Shown here: positions 8,334-16,654 of the stretch, piece after piece | How positions within the stretch are numbered: the stretch's first letter is position 1 | Layout of the letters: every line of letters begins with the position of its first letter | Source of the DNA: Pseudoalteromonas rubra | GTDB lineage: Bacteria; Pseudomonadota; Gammaproteobacteria; Enterobacterales; Alteromonadaceae | Reading direction: 5' to 3' | Assembly: GCF_005887095.1 (NCBI RefSeq) | Contig: NZ_PNCI01000008.1 | Span: 124,001 to 188,000, forward strand | DNA length: 64,000 bases | Position numbers and translations under genes: made by a program | Notes under the pieces: model-generated | Database searches by the model: none | What the model was told of the DNA's origin: nothing | What the model saw: the letters and a program-made list of their open reading frames with translations, nothing else

Positions 8334-9339
8334 CGAAAGCACACATTTAACGGACAATCTGGTTCATATCCGGGCGCACTGGGAACGCTGCCAAAAAGGT
8401 ACATTTTCCAGTGGGGTAGGACCACTCTTTTACGCCTGTCATATTCCGCAACGGGCAAAATTTGCCGTTGTTCTGGTCAATGGCCGCATTGAATCGGCGC
8501 ATAAATATCAGGAATTGATGTGGGAGCTCGCACGCAACCAAATCGCCGTCTTTACCTTTGATCACCCAGGTCAGGGCCTGTCCGGGCGCTTCCTTGCCAA
8601 TTTGCATATTGGCTATATTGACACCTTTACACAATATGGCGATTGCCTCGATGCCTTTATGCAAGAAGTGGTCACCTCACAGTGGCAAGGTGACACTATG
8701 ATATTGGCACATTCAATGGGGGGAGCGATTGCATGTGATTATTTGTCCCGCTTCACAACTTCTGTTAAAGGTGCATTTCTCAGCGCCCCCATGCTTGCGA
8801 TCAACACAGCCCCTTACCCTGCCTGGTTTGCGCATGGCGTTGCGTCTACAGCCTGCCTGCTGGGATTGGGGAAGTGCTATGCGATTGGTCAGGCTGACTA
8901 CTTGCCAAAAGCCTTCGAAGACAATGAATTAACTCAGTGTAAGCACCGTTACGCATTATTCAGGCAACTCTACAGAGATAACCCGGGATTACAGCTGGGC
9001 GGTGTCAGTTTCCGCTGGCTTCAGCAGGCACTGCAATTTACTCGAAACATCGAGCAGTTACAGATAACACTGCCGCTGAGCATCGCCAGTGCTGAGTATG
9101 ACAGTATTGTCAGCTCAACAGCGCAAGAACAGTTTGCACAACGTCAAACGCATTGTCAGATACAGTCCTATCCAGGTAAACACGAATTACTTTGCGAAAC
9201 AGACACCATACGACGTGCTGTGCTGGACCAGTTTTATACGTTTGCCGAACAACTCCTTGGCTATCAGCCCTCTCTCAAAAACGTCACAAATTACACTGCA
9301 GATGAGTTTGGTGACACCGATAGTGACACTGGATCCTGA
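8323..9339 (+). CDS. Alpha/beta hydrolase, lysophospholipase L2 (PldB)-like
   Basis: A 338-residue alpha/beta-hydrolase of the Hydrolase_4/PldB type, which cleaves lysophospholipids or monoacylglycerols. The nucleophile elbow AHSMGG sits at about residues 128-133; FDHPGQGLSGR and a late His in PGKHELLCE complete a plausible Ser-Asp-His triad. No signal peptide is evident, so it is probably cytoplasmic or membrane-associated. The ATG lies inside the last codons of cpxA (11-base overlap), so translation is probably coupled to the Cpx operon. The 3' end overlaps the convergent fieF gene by 49 bases. The exact substrate is uncertain. Confidence 0.82.
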   Translation: MYYSESTHLTDNLVHIRAHWERCQKGTFSSGVGPLFYACHIPQRAKFAVVLVNGRIESAHKYQELMWELARNQIAVFTFDHPGQGLSGRFLANLHIGYIDTFTQYGDCLDAFMQEVVTSQWQGDTMILAHSMGGAIACDYLSRFTTSVKGAFLSAPMLAINTAPYPAWFAHGVASTACLLGLGKCYAIGQADYLPKAFEDNELTQCKHRYALFRQLYRDNPGLQLGGVSFRWLQQALQFTRNIEQLQITLPLSIASAEYDSIVSSTAQEQFAQRQTHCQIQSYPGKHELLCETDTIRRAVLDQFYTFAEQLLGYQPSLKNVTNYTADEFGDTDSDTGS

Positions 9340-10190
9340 TGGATCAGGATATCCATTTCCGACTCAAAAGCAGCTTTAATATGCGCCACAACTTCATCGC
9401 TGATCTCATGCGCACGAGCCAATGGAATATGGTCATCCAGCTCCAGATGCAACTGCACAAACTTCACTTTACCACTTTGTCGGGTGCGCAGATCATGCAC
9501 CCCATATACCTCTTCATGACTGGACGCTAACAGAATAATTTCGGTTTTTTCTTCATCAGGCAGCTCTTTGTCCATCAAGTGATCTGCGCTTTCTCGGGCT
9601 ATTTCCCAACAATTGTAGAGCAGATAAGCAGCAACACCTATCGCAAACAGGGCATCGGCATGCTCTACCTGCCAATGACTCAATAATAACGCCGTCAACA
9701 CGGCCAGGTTAAGCAGAATGTCTCCTTTATAATGCAAAGAGTCTGCTTTTATCGCAATTGATTGGGTTCGCTTAACCACATGATGCTGCACAATGACAAC
9801 AGCCAATGTGCAGCCTACAGCAAACAGGCTAACCCACACCCCCAGCAGGCTATGCTGAATTGCGACCGGGTTAAACAGACGCTCAATACCATGGAAAGTG
9901 AGTAAACACGCTGAGCCTGCAATAAATGCAGCCTGGCCAAGACCTGCCAAGGCTTCCGCTTTACCATGACCAAAACGATGATCGTCGTCTGCAGGGCGGA
10001 GCGCATAACTGAGCACCAGAAAACTCATCATAGATGCGCTGACATCCAGTAAGGAATCCGTCAGCGACCCCAACATAGCTGCACTGCCAGACGCCAGCCA
10101 GGCCCAGGCCTTAGCTGTGATCATCAATGCCGCCATTGCGAGTGTAAAAATACTGGAAAATCGGACTAAAAAGTCATAATTGTGGGACAC
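9291..10190 (-). CDS. fieF: Ferrous-iron/zinc cation efflux pump FieF (YiiP)
   Basis: A 299-residue cation-diffusion-facilitator exchanging Zn2+ or Fe2+ for protons across the inner membrane. The four active-site ligands match E. coli YiiP in residue and position: Asp45 and Asp49 in DSLLD, His153 and Asp157 in HYKGD. Six membrane helices fill the first 200 residues. The C-terminal ferredoxin-like cytoplasmic domain carries the His/Asp-rich metal site (HLELDDHIPLARAHEI). Its tail overlaps the convergent hydrolase gene. Confidence 0.94.
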   Translation of the reverse strand: MSHNYDFLVRFSSIFTLAMAALMITAKAWAWLASGSAAMLGSLTDSLLDVSASMMSFLVLSYALRPADDDHRFGHGKAEALAGLGQAAFIAGSACLLTFHGIERLFNPVAIQHSLLGVWVSLFAVGCTLAVVIVQHHVVKRTQSIAIKADSLHYKGDILLNLAVLTALLLSHWQVEHADALFAIGVAAYLLYNCWEIARESADHLMDKELPDEEKTEIILLASSHEEVYGVHDLRTRQSGKVKFVQLHLELDDHIPLARAHEISDEVVAHIKAAFESEMDILIHQDPVSLSVSPNSSAV

Positions 10191-10385
10191 TTATTACCTC
10201 AACAACCTCGTAAAACTCCTGTTTAGGCTTATCTTATAGTGTAAGTCATGAAAATGAAAAATTAGTGACGCGACTTTAAATATTGGCCAGGTATGTGCCC
10301 TTGTGCTGTACAAAGGTTACACCCTGGCTTTTAGCCTCCCAACCGGATGCGCTATACTGCAGGCAACATTATTTTGAGGTTATCC

Positions 10386-10850
10386 ATGTTAGACATCGTA
10401 TTGTATCAGCCTGAAATTCCCCCTAATACAGGCAACATTATTCGCCTGTGTGCAAACACAGGGTTTTCGTTACACCTGATTGAACCTCTGGGTTTTGACT
10501 GGGACGACAAACGCGTCAGACGTGCCGGTCTGGATTACCATGAATTCAGCGAAGTTAAGCGTTACCCCTCTTTGGATGCATATCTGCAAGCGCGCAAACC
10601 AAATAGAGTCTTTGCCTGCACCACCAAAGGCACTCGATACCACCACGAGCCAGACTACCAGAGCGGTGATTGTCTGCTGTTTGGGCCTGAAACCCGAGGC
10701 TTGCCAGAAGAGCTCATTTTCTCCCTACCGCCGGAACAACGTCTGCGGATCCCGATGCGACCGGATAGCAGGAGCATGAACCTGTCAAATGCAGTGTCGG
10801 TTTTTGTCTATGAATCGTGGCGTCAAATGGGCTTTGATGGCGCGGTTTAA
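10386..10850 (+). CDS. trmL: tRNA (cytidine(34)-2'-O)-methyltransferase TrmL
   Basis: A 154-residue SPOUT methyltransferase that 2'-O-methylates the wobble base of tRNA-Leu isoacceptors. Family motifs: [20 protein letters not shown] at the N-terminus, [11 protein letters not shown] near the middle and [18 protein letters not shown] forming the knotted SAM pocket. The start at 10386 is chosen because GAGG lies at 10375-10378 and because it gives the canonical [12 protein letters not shown] start; an upstream in-frame ATG at 10347 would add 13 atypical residues. Confidence 0.95.
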   Translation: MLDIVLYQPEIPPNTGNIIRLCANTGFSLHLIEPLGFDWDDKRVRRAGLDYHEFSEVKRYPSLDAYLQARKPNRVFACTTKGTRYHHEPDYQSGDCLLFGPETRGLPEELIFSLPPEQRLRIPMRPDSRSMNLSNAVSVFVYESWRQMGFDGAV

Positions 10851-10864
10851 TATCCAATATGAAT

Positions 10865-10890
10865 GAAGCCACCGATAGGTGGCTTCTTTT
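10865..10890. terminator. Intrinsic terminator after trmL
   Basis: GAAGCCACC (10865-10873) and GGTGGCTTC (10878-10886) form a perfect 9-bp stem with a GATA loop, followed by TTTT on the plus strand. It sits between the convergent trmL and hpf genes. Confidence 0.88.
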
Positions 10891-10899
10891 ACTTTATCT

Positions 10900-11256
10900 C
10901 TAATTCAGGTTCATTTCCTGAATGATCTCGTGGGCAATTGGCGGAGTCGTACTCACAGGTTTTTCATGTTTGTTGGCCTTGAGCTGACCTTTTCTGTGTT
11001 TTAGTGCCGCATCTAACTTTTTAGCAGCATTAGCAATGGCCGGATACATGACATCGTCTTCTCCTCTTACAGATATCCGGGCGCCTGAATAATTGGTGTT
11101 GATCTCAGTATAAAATTTCTTGTGTTCCTTACTGACTATGACATCTATCGACAACAGCGACGGGAAGTGGTTAGCTACTTTGGCAAACTTTTCATCAACG
11201 TGTTGCTTTACGGCTTCTGTCATATCTACATGGTGGCCTGAAAGGTTAATTTTCAT
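10900..11256 (-). CDS. hpf: Ribosome hibernation-promoting factor HPF (short form)
   Basis: A 118-residue HPF/RaiA-type protein that binds the 30S decoding region in slow growth and promotes 100S dimers. It opens with MKINLSGHHVDMTEAVKQHV and contains the beta-alpha fold with YTEINTNYSG and DDVMYPAIANAAKKLDAAL. The start at 11256 is supported by AGGGAG just upstream; an in-frame start at 11310 would add 18 unlikely residues. It lacks the long C-terminal dimerisation domain. It stands alone here rather than behind rpoN as in enterobacteria. Confidence 0.92.
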   Translation of the reverse strand: MKINLSGHHVDMTEAVKQHVDEKFAKVANHFPSLLSIDVIVSKEHKKFYTEINTNYSGARISVRGEDDVMYPAIANAAKKLDAALKHRKGQLKANKHEKPVSTTPPIAHEIIQEMNLN

Positions 11257-11424
11257 AAGCGCTCCCTTTTGTTGTTTACCTATTACTAAGTATTGGAGCG
11301 AAAGACACAATTCTCAAGCATAAATTTAAGATTTTTGTCATCAAACTGAATTTATTTGCGGTGGATCACGGTAGCGCGGATGTTGGTGAGAAAGTGTTCA
11401 AAGGCAGGCTTATTTTTCACTGAA

Positions 11425-11460
11425 CAGCGCCAGGTTGCTGATACCAGCAACCTGGCGCTG
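11425..11460. repeat. Perfect 16-bp inverted repeat downstream of yjbH
   Basis: CAGCGCCAGGTTGCTG (11425-11440) and CAGCAACCTGGCGCTG (11445-11460) are perfect inverted copies around the loop ATAC. It lies 11 bases past the yjbH stop. No U-tract directly follows on either strand, so it is an unusually strong hairpin that may terminate or protect the yjbH message. Confidence 0.75.
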
Positions 11461-11470
11461 TGTTGATCGC

Positions 11471-13606
11471 TTACTTGAAAGTCAGGTACGCCTCGCGCAG
11501 CCTTGCAAGGTTTGCATAGACATAACTGCCAGACAAACGCCCCTGATTCAGATAAGTACGGTCCAAGCTAATTGAAGTTTCCGGCACATAGCCCTTTTTA
11601 TACACTAATGTATTTTGGTCATCGCCAATACGAGTGCTCACCCCGTGACGCCATGCCTGATTCCCTTTCACCTGACCATACTTAGATACGCTCATGTCCT
11701 TTCTTGGAGTGAGTGGGATACTAAATGAAATACCCGCTACCTGAACATCTGTATCGTAGGCAAATAGCGACACATAGCTATCACCAAACCAAAACTTGGT
11801 TTCAACCTTCATTCCTTTGTCTCTTCGCCAGAACTCTCCACCTGAGATATGAAATGAGATGTCTTGCTCAACCCAGTGATATTGATAACCCATAACATGA
11901 TAGTCACGGTCTTCATCATAGTCTCTGTAGTCGAAGAAACCGTAGGTGTTGTAGAGCTTATGGCGCCCTGAGGGGCTGACCCAGGCAGTTTCATTAATCA
12001 ACCCGGTGTATTCATAATACTCTCGGAAGAGTCCGATTTGAGTCTGGTTATAAAAACCAAACGGCAAATCAAATGTCTGATAAAAGACCGCTCTTTCCAG
12101 GCCATTTCGTTCACGACGCGCTTCAAAAATATCTCCAGCTTCAAAATCTTCAGTATCAGCAACCACAGTTTGTGCAGTGATGTTAATACCCGCACCTCGC
12201 CATACCGGGATCTCTAAATCAGCTCTGAGCGCTAACGAGAAATCATAGACTCCCAGCTCAGTTGCATAAGTTGAGCTTAATGAAGGCCCGAGTGTCAGTC
12301 GAGGCTTAAAGTACGGGCTATTAGCCGCCCCATCGCCTATCCATGCAATCCCCCCTGGGACATCCATCTCACCTTGTCGAATAATCAATCCTGGGGCTGT
12401 TCCTTCTGTGATAAAGCTCCGATAACTACTTACTTGTCCAGACAAAGCTAACAGTGGAATATCATGTTTACCTAACTGAACAGTAAAGCTCGCTTTTTCG
12501 TCACTGATATATTGCGCAACTCTGCCTAGTACAACCCCAATTGCATCAATATCATTTCGGTTGAATACTGAGTTTTCGAATTTCACCACAACAACAGGTT
12601 CACGATTTACGCCAACTTGCACGTTTTCAAACCCATCTGCAACAAGCGCGTTTTTAAGTGCACGTATCTCAGTGTTCAATTCACTGATATTGACTTCCTG
12701 AATTGGTTTTGATTCATTATTTTGAGTGCTAAGAGTAAGGTTATCCGATCTTGTTATATGAGCATTATCAGACTTTGCGGATTGTACGCCTTGCCCTGAT
12801 AATCGCGCTAACATTTCAGCATTATCGGGCGCTGGTTCTATTTTCTGATAGTCCTCTCGGGACTGCTCAGATAAAGGCATGGAGAAATTAATGCCATAAT
12901 AAGTGTCTTTGTCACTGTGATCGGTGCTGCTATAAAAGCGGCTCGTCAGGGTTAGAGTGCCAAGATCAAACAACCAAGCTTTAGGCACGGTCACGCGAGC
13001 AGCCGCATTTACAGCTTCTGCATCATGCTCAACTTGCAAAGCAAACCAATCCAGTGGTTGCCACTCGATACCTGCAAATACACCATCCATCATACCGATT
13101 TCGCTTTTGCTGGTGCTTACTCCAGTGGAAAAACGAAAGTCTAGCCAGTCTTTTGAGACAACGGCAAAATATGACTCATACTGATTCGCCGCTCCACCAA
13201 TATCTTTCCCCCCGATAGCCAAATCAAACCAGTCCTCAGGAATAAAAGGAATTTGATACTTAGCATTGAAAGACAGGTCCCTTACTTGACTCTCGCCTAA
13301 TGCTCTAGCCCTAAACATGTTATCATGCATAGTATTAGCTGCAATTTGCCCGCTTACTTCTAATCCCTGCCACAAGCCTGCAGAAAAAATGTAGTTATAG
13401 CCGTCTGCAAAAGTAGTGCCCCTATAATCAAGCTGGTTATTGTAGCCAATATCAATCTCACCCGCGTTTAAAACGTCTGCAGAGGGAGTATTCACTAAAC
13501 CAGTAAAACCAGCGAAATTCTGATACTGCTTGGGAGACACTTGTGCAACGGTTATAAAGGAGCAAGTCAACAAGCCACTTGCTAAAATAGGAGTTAGTTT
13601 AGACAT
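11471..13606 (-). CDS. yjbH: YjbH-family outer-membrane exopolysaccharide protein
   Basis: A 711-residue protein of the YjbH/GfcD family, predicted outer-membrane beta-barrels tied to exopolysaccharide secretion. A signal peptide (MSKLTPILASGLLTCSFITV) precedes the family opening FTGLVNTPSADVLNAGEI at about residue 33. The body is rich in alternating aromatic and polar strands typical of barrels. A Ser/Asn-rich linker around 260-310 separates two barrel-like halves. In E. coli the partners yjbE, F and G are adjacent; none is here, so it stands alone beside the polysaccharide locus. A strong hairpin follows it. Confidence 0.85.
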   Translation of the reverse strand: MSKLTPILASGLLTCSFITVAQVSPKQYQNFAGFTGLVNTPSADVLNAGEIDIGYNNQLDYRGTTFADGYNYIFSAGLWQGLEVSGQIAANTMHDNMFRARALGESQVRDLSFNAKYQIPFIPEDWFDLAIGGKDIGGAANQYESYFAVVSKDWLDFRFSTGVSTSKSEIGMMDGVFAGIEWQPLDWFALQVEHDAEAVNAAARVTVPKAWLFDLGTLTLTSRFYSSTDHSDKDTYYGINFSMPLSEQSREDYQKIEPAPDNAEMLARLSGQGVQSAKSDNAHITRSDNLTLSTQNNESKPIQEVNISELNTEIRALKNALVADGFENVQVGVNREPVVVVKFENSVFNRNDIDAIGVVLGRVAQYISDEKASFTVQLGKHDIPLLALSGQVSSYRSFITEGTAPGLIIRQGEMDVPGGIAWIGDGAANSPYFKPRLTLGPSLSSTYATELGVYDFSLALRADLEIPVWRGAGINITAQTVVADTEDFEAGDIFEARRERNGLERAVFYQTFDLPFGFYNQTQIGLFREYYEYTGLINETAWVSPSGRHKLYNTYGFFDYRDYDEDRDYHVMGYQYHWVEQDISFHISGGEFWRRDKGMKVETKFWFGDSYVSLFAYDTDVQVAGISFSIPLTPRKDMSVSKYGQVKGNQAWRHGVSTRIGDDQNTLVYKKGYVPETSISLDRTYLNQGRLSGSYVYANLARLREAYLTFK

Positions 13607-13803
13607 AGTCCTCTGCCCAGTTAAGATATTTATATAATTAAAATTTGCACCGTATTATATCGTTAAGGTGATTACGGTTATGCAAGAGATGTTCACTAGA
13701 ATCGATAACTTTCCACAAGCTTTCACTCTTGCAAAACAGAGACCTCAGGCTTATAGATTTTCAGGTTATAATTACCCTAGATTGCGCAGTCCACTTATTT
13801 AGT

Positions 13804-13835
13804 AAAAAGCCCACTAAGTAACCTTCCTAGTGGGC
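13804..13835 (-). terminator. Intrinsic terminator ending the first polysaccharide locus
   Basis: On the minus strand GCCCACTA and TAGTGGGC form an 8-bp stem (13809-13816 with 13828-13835) followed by TTTTT at 13804-13808. It lies 8 bases after the wbpM stop and closes the long minus-strand gene run. Confidence 0.85.
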
Positions 13836-13843
13836 AAATTGCT

Positions 13844-15793
13844 TTACTTTAGATTAACGATATTTTTCTCTGGCACAGTGTCAAGCTTTTGTCTGGCATT
13901 CCAAACTAAGTCACATATGCCATCAGTGGGGTCAAACCCTGTTGGAGCCTCTAATAACAGTTGTCGTATAACTTGATGATCAAAGTCATGGCACGCCTTA
14001 TCAAGCGTTTTTAAGATCTCTTCTAGCTCACGTAATGGCAGCATTACCTCTTTGGCTGTCATAATCCTTTCATGTGAGGTCTGCTCAACATTGTCACCAA
14101 TTAATAGCTCTTCATAAAGCTTTTCACCAGGTCTTAATCCTGTGCATTTAATCTCAATATCTCCATGTGGATTAGCCTCACTTTTCACCTCCAGGCCAGA
14201 TAAGTGTACCATTTTGGTAGCAAGGTCTTTAATTTTTACAGATTCCCCCATATCAAGGACAAACACATCCCCTCCTCTGCCCAATGCTCCAGCCTGAATA
14301 ACCAGCTGCGCCGCTTCAGGTATCGTCATAAAGAAGCGGGTGATCTCTGGATGAGTAAGCGTGATTGGGCCACCTTCTTTAATTTGTCTTCGAAATAAAG
14401 GGACAACTGATCCTGAAGATCCCAATACATTACCAAATCGAACCATACAGAAACGCGTGTTGTGCTGTCCCCTTTCCTTATTCTGAGCAAGGCCCTGTAA
14501 ACAAAGTTCGGCCATACGTTTAGTAGTTCCCATAACATTCGTAGGGCGAACAGCCTTATCCGTGCTTACTAAAACAAACGTTTCTACTTTTGCATTGATA
14601 GCAGCCTTAGCTGAATAATAGGTACCAAAAACATTATTTCTCACCCCTTCGACCACATTATGCTCGACAAGTGGGACATGCTTATATGCTGCAGCATGGT
14701 AAACCGTTTGCACACCAAAGGCTATCATACATGTCTCTAGACGATTAATGTGCTGCACAGAACCCATAATTGGTATCAGCTCTATGTTCAACCCTTTGGT
14801 TTTGATGATTTCACTCAACTCTTTTTCAATTGAATAAAGCGCAAACTCAGTTAGCTCGAAAAGCACCAGCTTAGATGGGGATTGTTTGATAATTTGCCGA
14901 CACAGCTCGGAGCCGATAGAGCCACCTGCCCCAGTAACCATTACGGACTTACCCAGAATCGTTGCATTTAGCAAAGCCTGCTTAGGGGCCACGGGGTCTC
15001 GACCAAGCAGGTCCTCAATTTCAACATCTTTAATCTCGTCTAATGTTGCTCGCCCTTCTACAACATCAGCCATACCTGGGATAGTCATAACCTCTACAGG
15101 TAAACTCTCTAACTGAGCAAGTATTTCTTTCCTCCGCGCTCTACTTTCGCTAGGCATCGCAAGTAATACTTTCTTTACCCTTTTTCGCTCAATTAACGCA
15201 TACAAACCGTCGAAAGCAATGACAGGGATACCTTGGAGTATGGAATCCTGCTTTGTTTTGTCGTCGTCAATAAATGCAGATACGTAGTATTCGTCACCGG
15301 CCCCTATAGCAGGCGCAAGTTGCCGACCCGCAGAACCAGCTCCATAAATCACAACCGGTGTTTTATTAACTGTAGCAAGACGACCAACCATGGCACGTAC
15401 CATGATGCGGGAACCACCAACAGACAGAATCAACAACCATGCATAAATAAGCGGCATGGTGCGTGGTATAGAGACATGTGTAAAAAATGACGTCATAACT
15501 AGTGCGACAGTACTAATTATTGCGCCGATCAAAATAGCCCCAATTGCGTGAGCACCTACATATCGCAATACGGCCCTATACAACCCTAAGTTGACAAACA
15601 CAAACAAGCTGACAGGTAAAGTAAGCAACAGCAACAGCCAATTACTCGCTTCAAAAAAAGGAGACAAACTATCCAACCGGACAATTAACGCCAACCAAAA
15701 AGCACTAAAAATGAAAATTGAGTCCAAAAAAAGAGTCACTAACCGCTTTTTCGAGCGGGAAATATTTAATAGGGTGCTAAACATATCTTCCAT
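13844..15793 (-). CDS. wbpM: Membrane-bound UDP-GlcNAc 4,6-dehydratase, WbpM/PglF type
   Basis: A protein of about 649 residues. Four N-terminal membrane helices (about 20-130) are followed by a CoA-binding-like Rossmann domain (VIYGAGSAGRQLAPAI) and a second, catalytic SDR domain starting at SVMVTGAGGSIGSELCRQI. The WbpM/PglF family makes a UDP-4-keto-6-deoxy-HexNAc. The catalytic region reads VSTDKAVRP ... NVMGTTKR, with Met where classical SDRs have Tyr, the SMK-type triad of WbpM. The start at 15793 fits GAGG at 15801-15804 with 7-base spacing. It is the last gene of the locus, as in P. aeruginosa O5. No 4-keto reductase follows it here. Confidence 0.9.
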   Translation of the reverse strand: MEDMFSTLLNISRSKKRLVTLFLDSIFIFSAFWLALIVRLDSLSPFFEASNWLLLLLTLPVSLFVFVNLGLYRAVLRYVGAHAIGAILIGAIISTVALVMTSFFTHVSIPRTMPLIYAWLLILSVGGSRIMVRAMVGRLATVNKTPVVIYGAGSAGRQLAPAIGAGDEYYVSAFIDDDKTKQDSILQGIPVIAFDGLYALIERKRVKKVLLAMPSESRARRKEILAQLESLPVEVMTIPGMADVVEGRATLDEIKDVEIEDLLGRDPVAPKQALLNATILGKSVMVTGAGGSIGSELCRQIIKQSPSKLVLFELTEFALYSIEKELSEIIKTKGLNIELIPIMGSVQHINRLETCMIAFGVQTVYHAAAYKHVPLVEHNVVEGVRNNVFGTYYSAKAAINAKVETFVLVSTDKAVRPTNVMGTTKRMAELCLQGLAQNKERGQHNTRFCMVRFGNVLGSSGSVVPLFRRQIKEGGPITLTHPEITRFFMTIPEAAQLVIQAGALGRGGDVFVLDMGESVKIKDLATKMVHLSGLEVKSEANPHGDIEIKCTGLRPGEKLYEELLIGDNVEQTSHERIMTAKEVMLPLRELEEILKTLDKACHDFDHQVIRQLLLEAPTGFDPTDGICDLVWNARQKLDTVPEKNIVNLK

Positions 15794-15832
15794 TGTCATA
15801 CCTCGAGAGTGATTTCTTGATGATCGCACTCT

Positions 15833-16654
15833 TTACGCTTTTCTCTTTTTAGACCTAATTTTAGCGGATATTTGTTGAACTTTTTTGTCTAACAAAGCCT
15901 TATTATGGACAAGGGCCTCTGTGGTTAGCTCCTGGGCCTGGCTGTAAACATGCTGTAATTCATCTAGGTTGTGTTTAACTTCGTCCATTCTCACCTGTCC
16001 GTCCGCCTTGAAGGTCCTTGATAAAATAACAGCTGTAGAACCTATTCTTACATGCTCTTTTAGTATAATTGCGCCATCAAGCTCCCCCTCCTTCATTTTG
16101 GCGACACCACCGACACCAAACGGAATAGATTTTCTGTTTAATTTTTGTGCCAAAAGCTCAACCTGTCCGAGTGCCATTAGCTCAAACATAAAATCCAACC
16201 CCATTGACAAGTGTAGATCATTAAGACCTATATGTACTTCATCAATGCCTTCAACCTCAAGAATTTCGTCCGCTCTGCAAAAAGCTTGGCTAGTCTCCAA
16301 AAGCAATGAAACTTTAGCCCGCCCACCAACTAATTCTACAAAGGTTCTTACCTCATCAGCATGTGTAAACATCGGCAGCATAACAACATCGGCACCGGCA
16401 TCAATCACAGAATCAACTTCTTGCTTGCTCCCATCAAATATAGGATTCACTCGAACTAAGAGCTCCCCTTTTTTGATAACAGCTCTCGCTTTGACAACGT
16501 CCTCAACCGTATGCCTACTAATAACAGTATCCATCCCCCCCTGACGCGCCACTTTGCCATTGATTTCCAAATCAACAAAAATTCTGCTAACGCCGGCCAA
16601 ATCATAAAGCTCAATTTTTGCGGGATCATTTTCTAGAATGAAAGTCTTAATCAT
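15833..16654 (-). CDS. HpcH/HpaI (CitE-like) aldolase family protein
   Basis: A 273-residue class II pyruvate-aldolase-like TIM barrel; family members cleave or form 4-hydroxy-2-oxoacids or citryl-type thioesters. Visible motifs are LVRVNP (substrate Arg), GADVVMLPMF, LLLETSQAF (metal-binding Glu) and IGLNDLHLSMG (metal-binding Asp region). A Lys/Arg-rich tail ends the protein. The ATG shares one base with the stop of the aminotransferase upstream (TAATG), so the two are coupled. It is unusual in a polysaccharide locus. It may supply a hydroxy-acid or hydroxy-amino-acid substituent. Substrate unknown; a G7 run near residue 40 is noted. Confidence 0.78.
   Translation of the reverse strand: MIKTFILENDPAKIELYDLAGVSRIFVDLEINGKVARQGGMDTVISRHTVEDVVKARAVIKKGELLVRVNPIFDGSKQEVDSVIDAGADVVMLPMFTHADEVRTFVELVGGRAKVSLLLETSQAFCRADEILEVEGIDEVHIGLNDLHLSMGLDFMFELMALGQVELLAQKLNRKSIPFGVGGVAKMKEGELDGAIILKEHVRIGSTAVILSRTFKADGQVRMDEVKHNLDELQHVYSQAQELTTEALVHNKALLDKKVQQISAKIRSKKRKA

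Noticed and set aside
16535..16541. A G7 run in the aldolase gene as a third phase-variable tract.
   Set aside because: Seven G is within what can occur by chance and is shorter than tracts usually seen to switch; kept only as a note.
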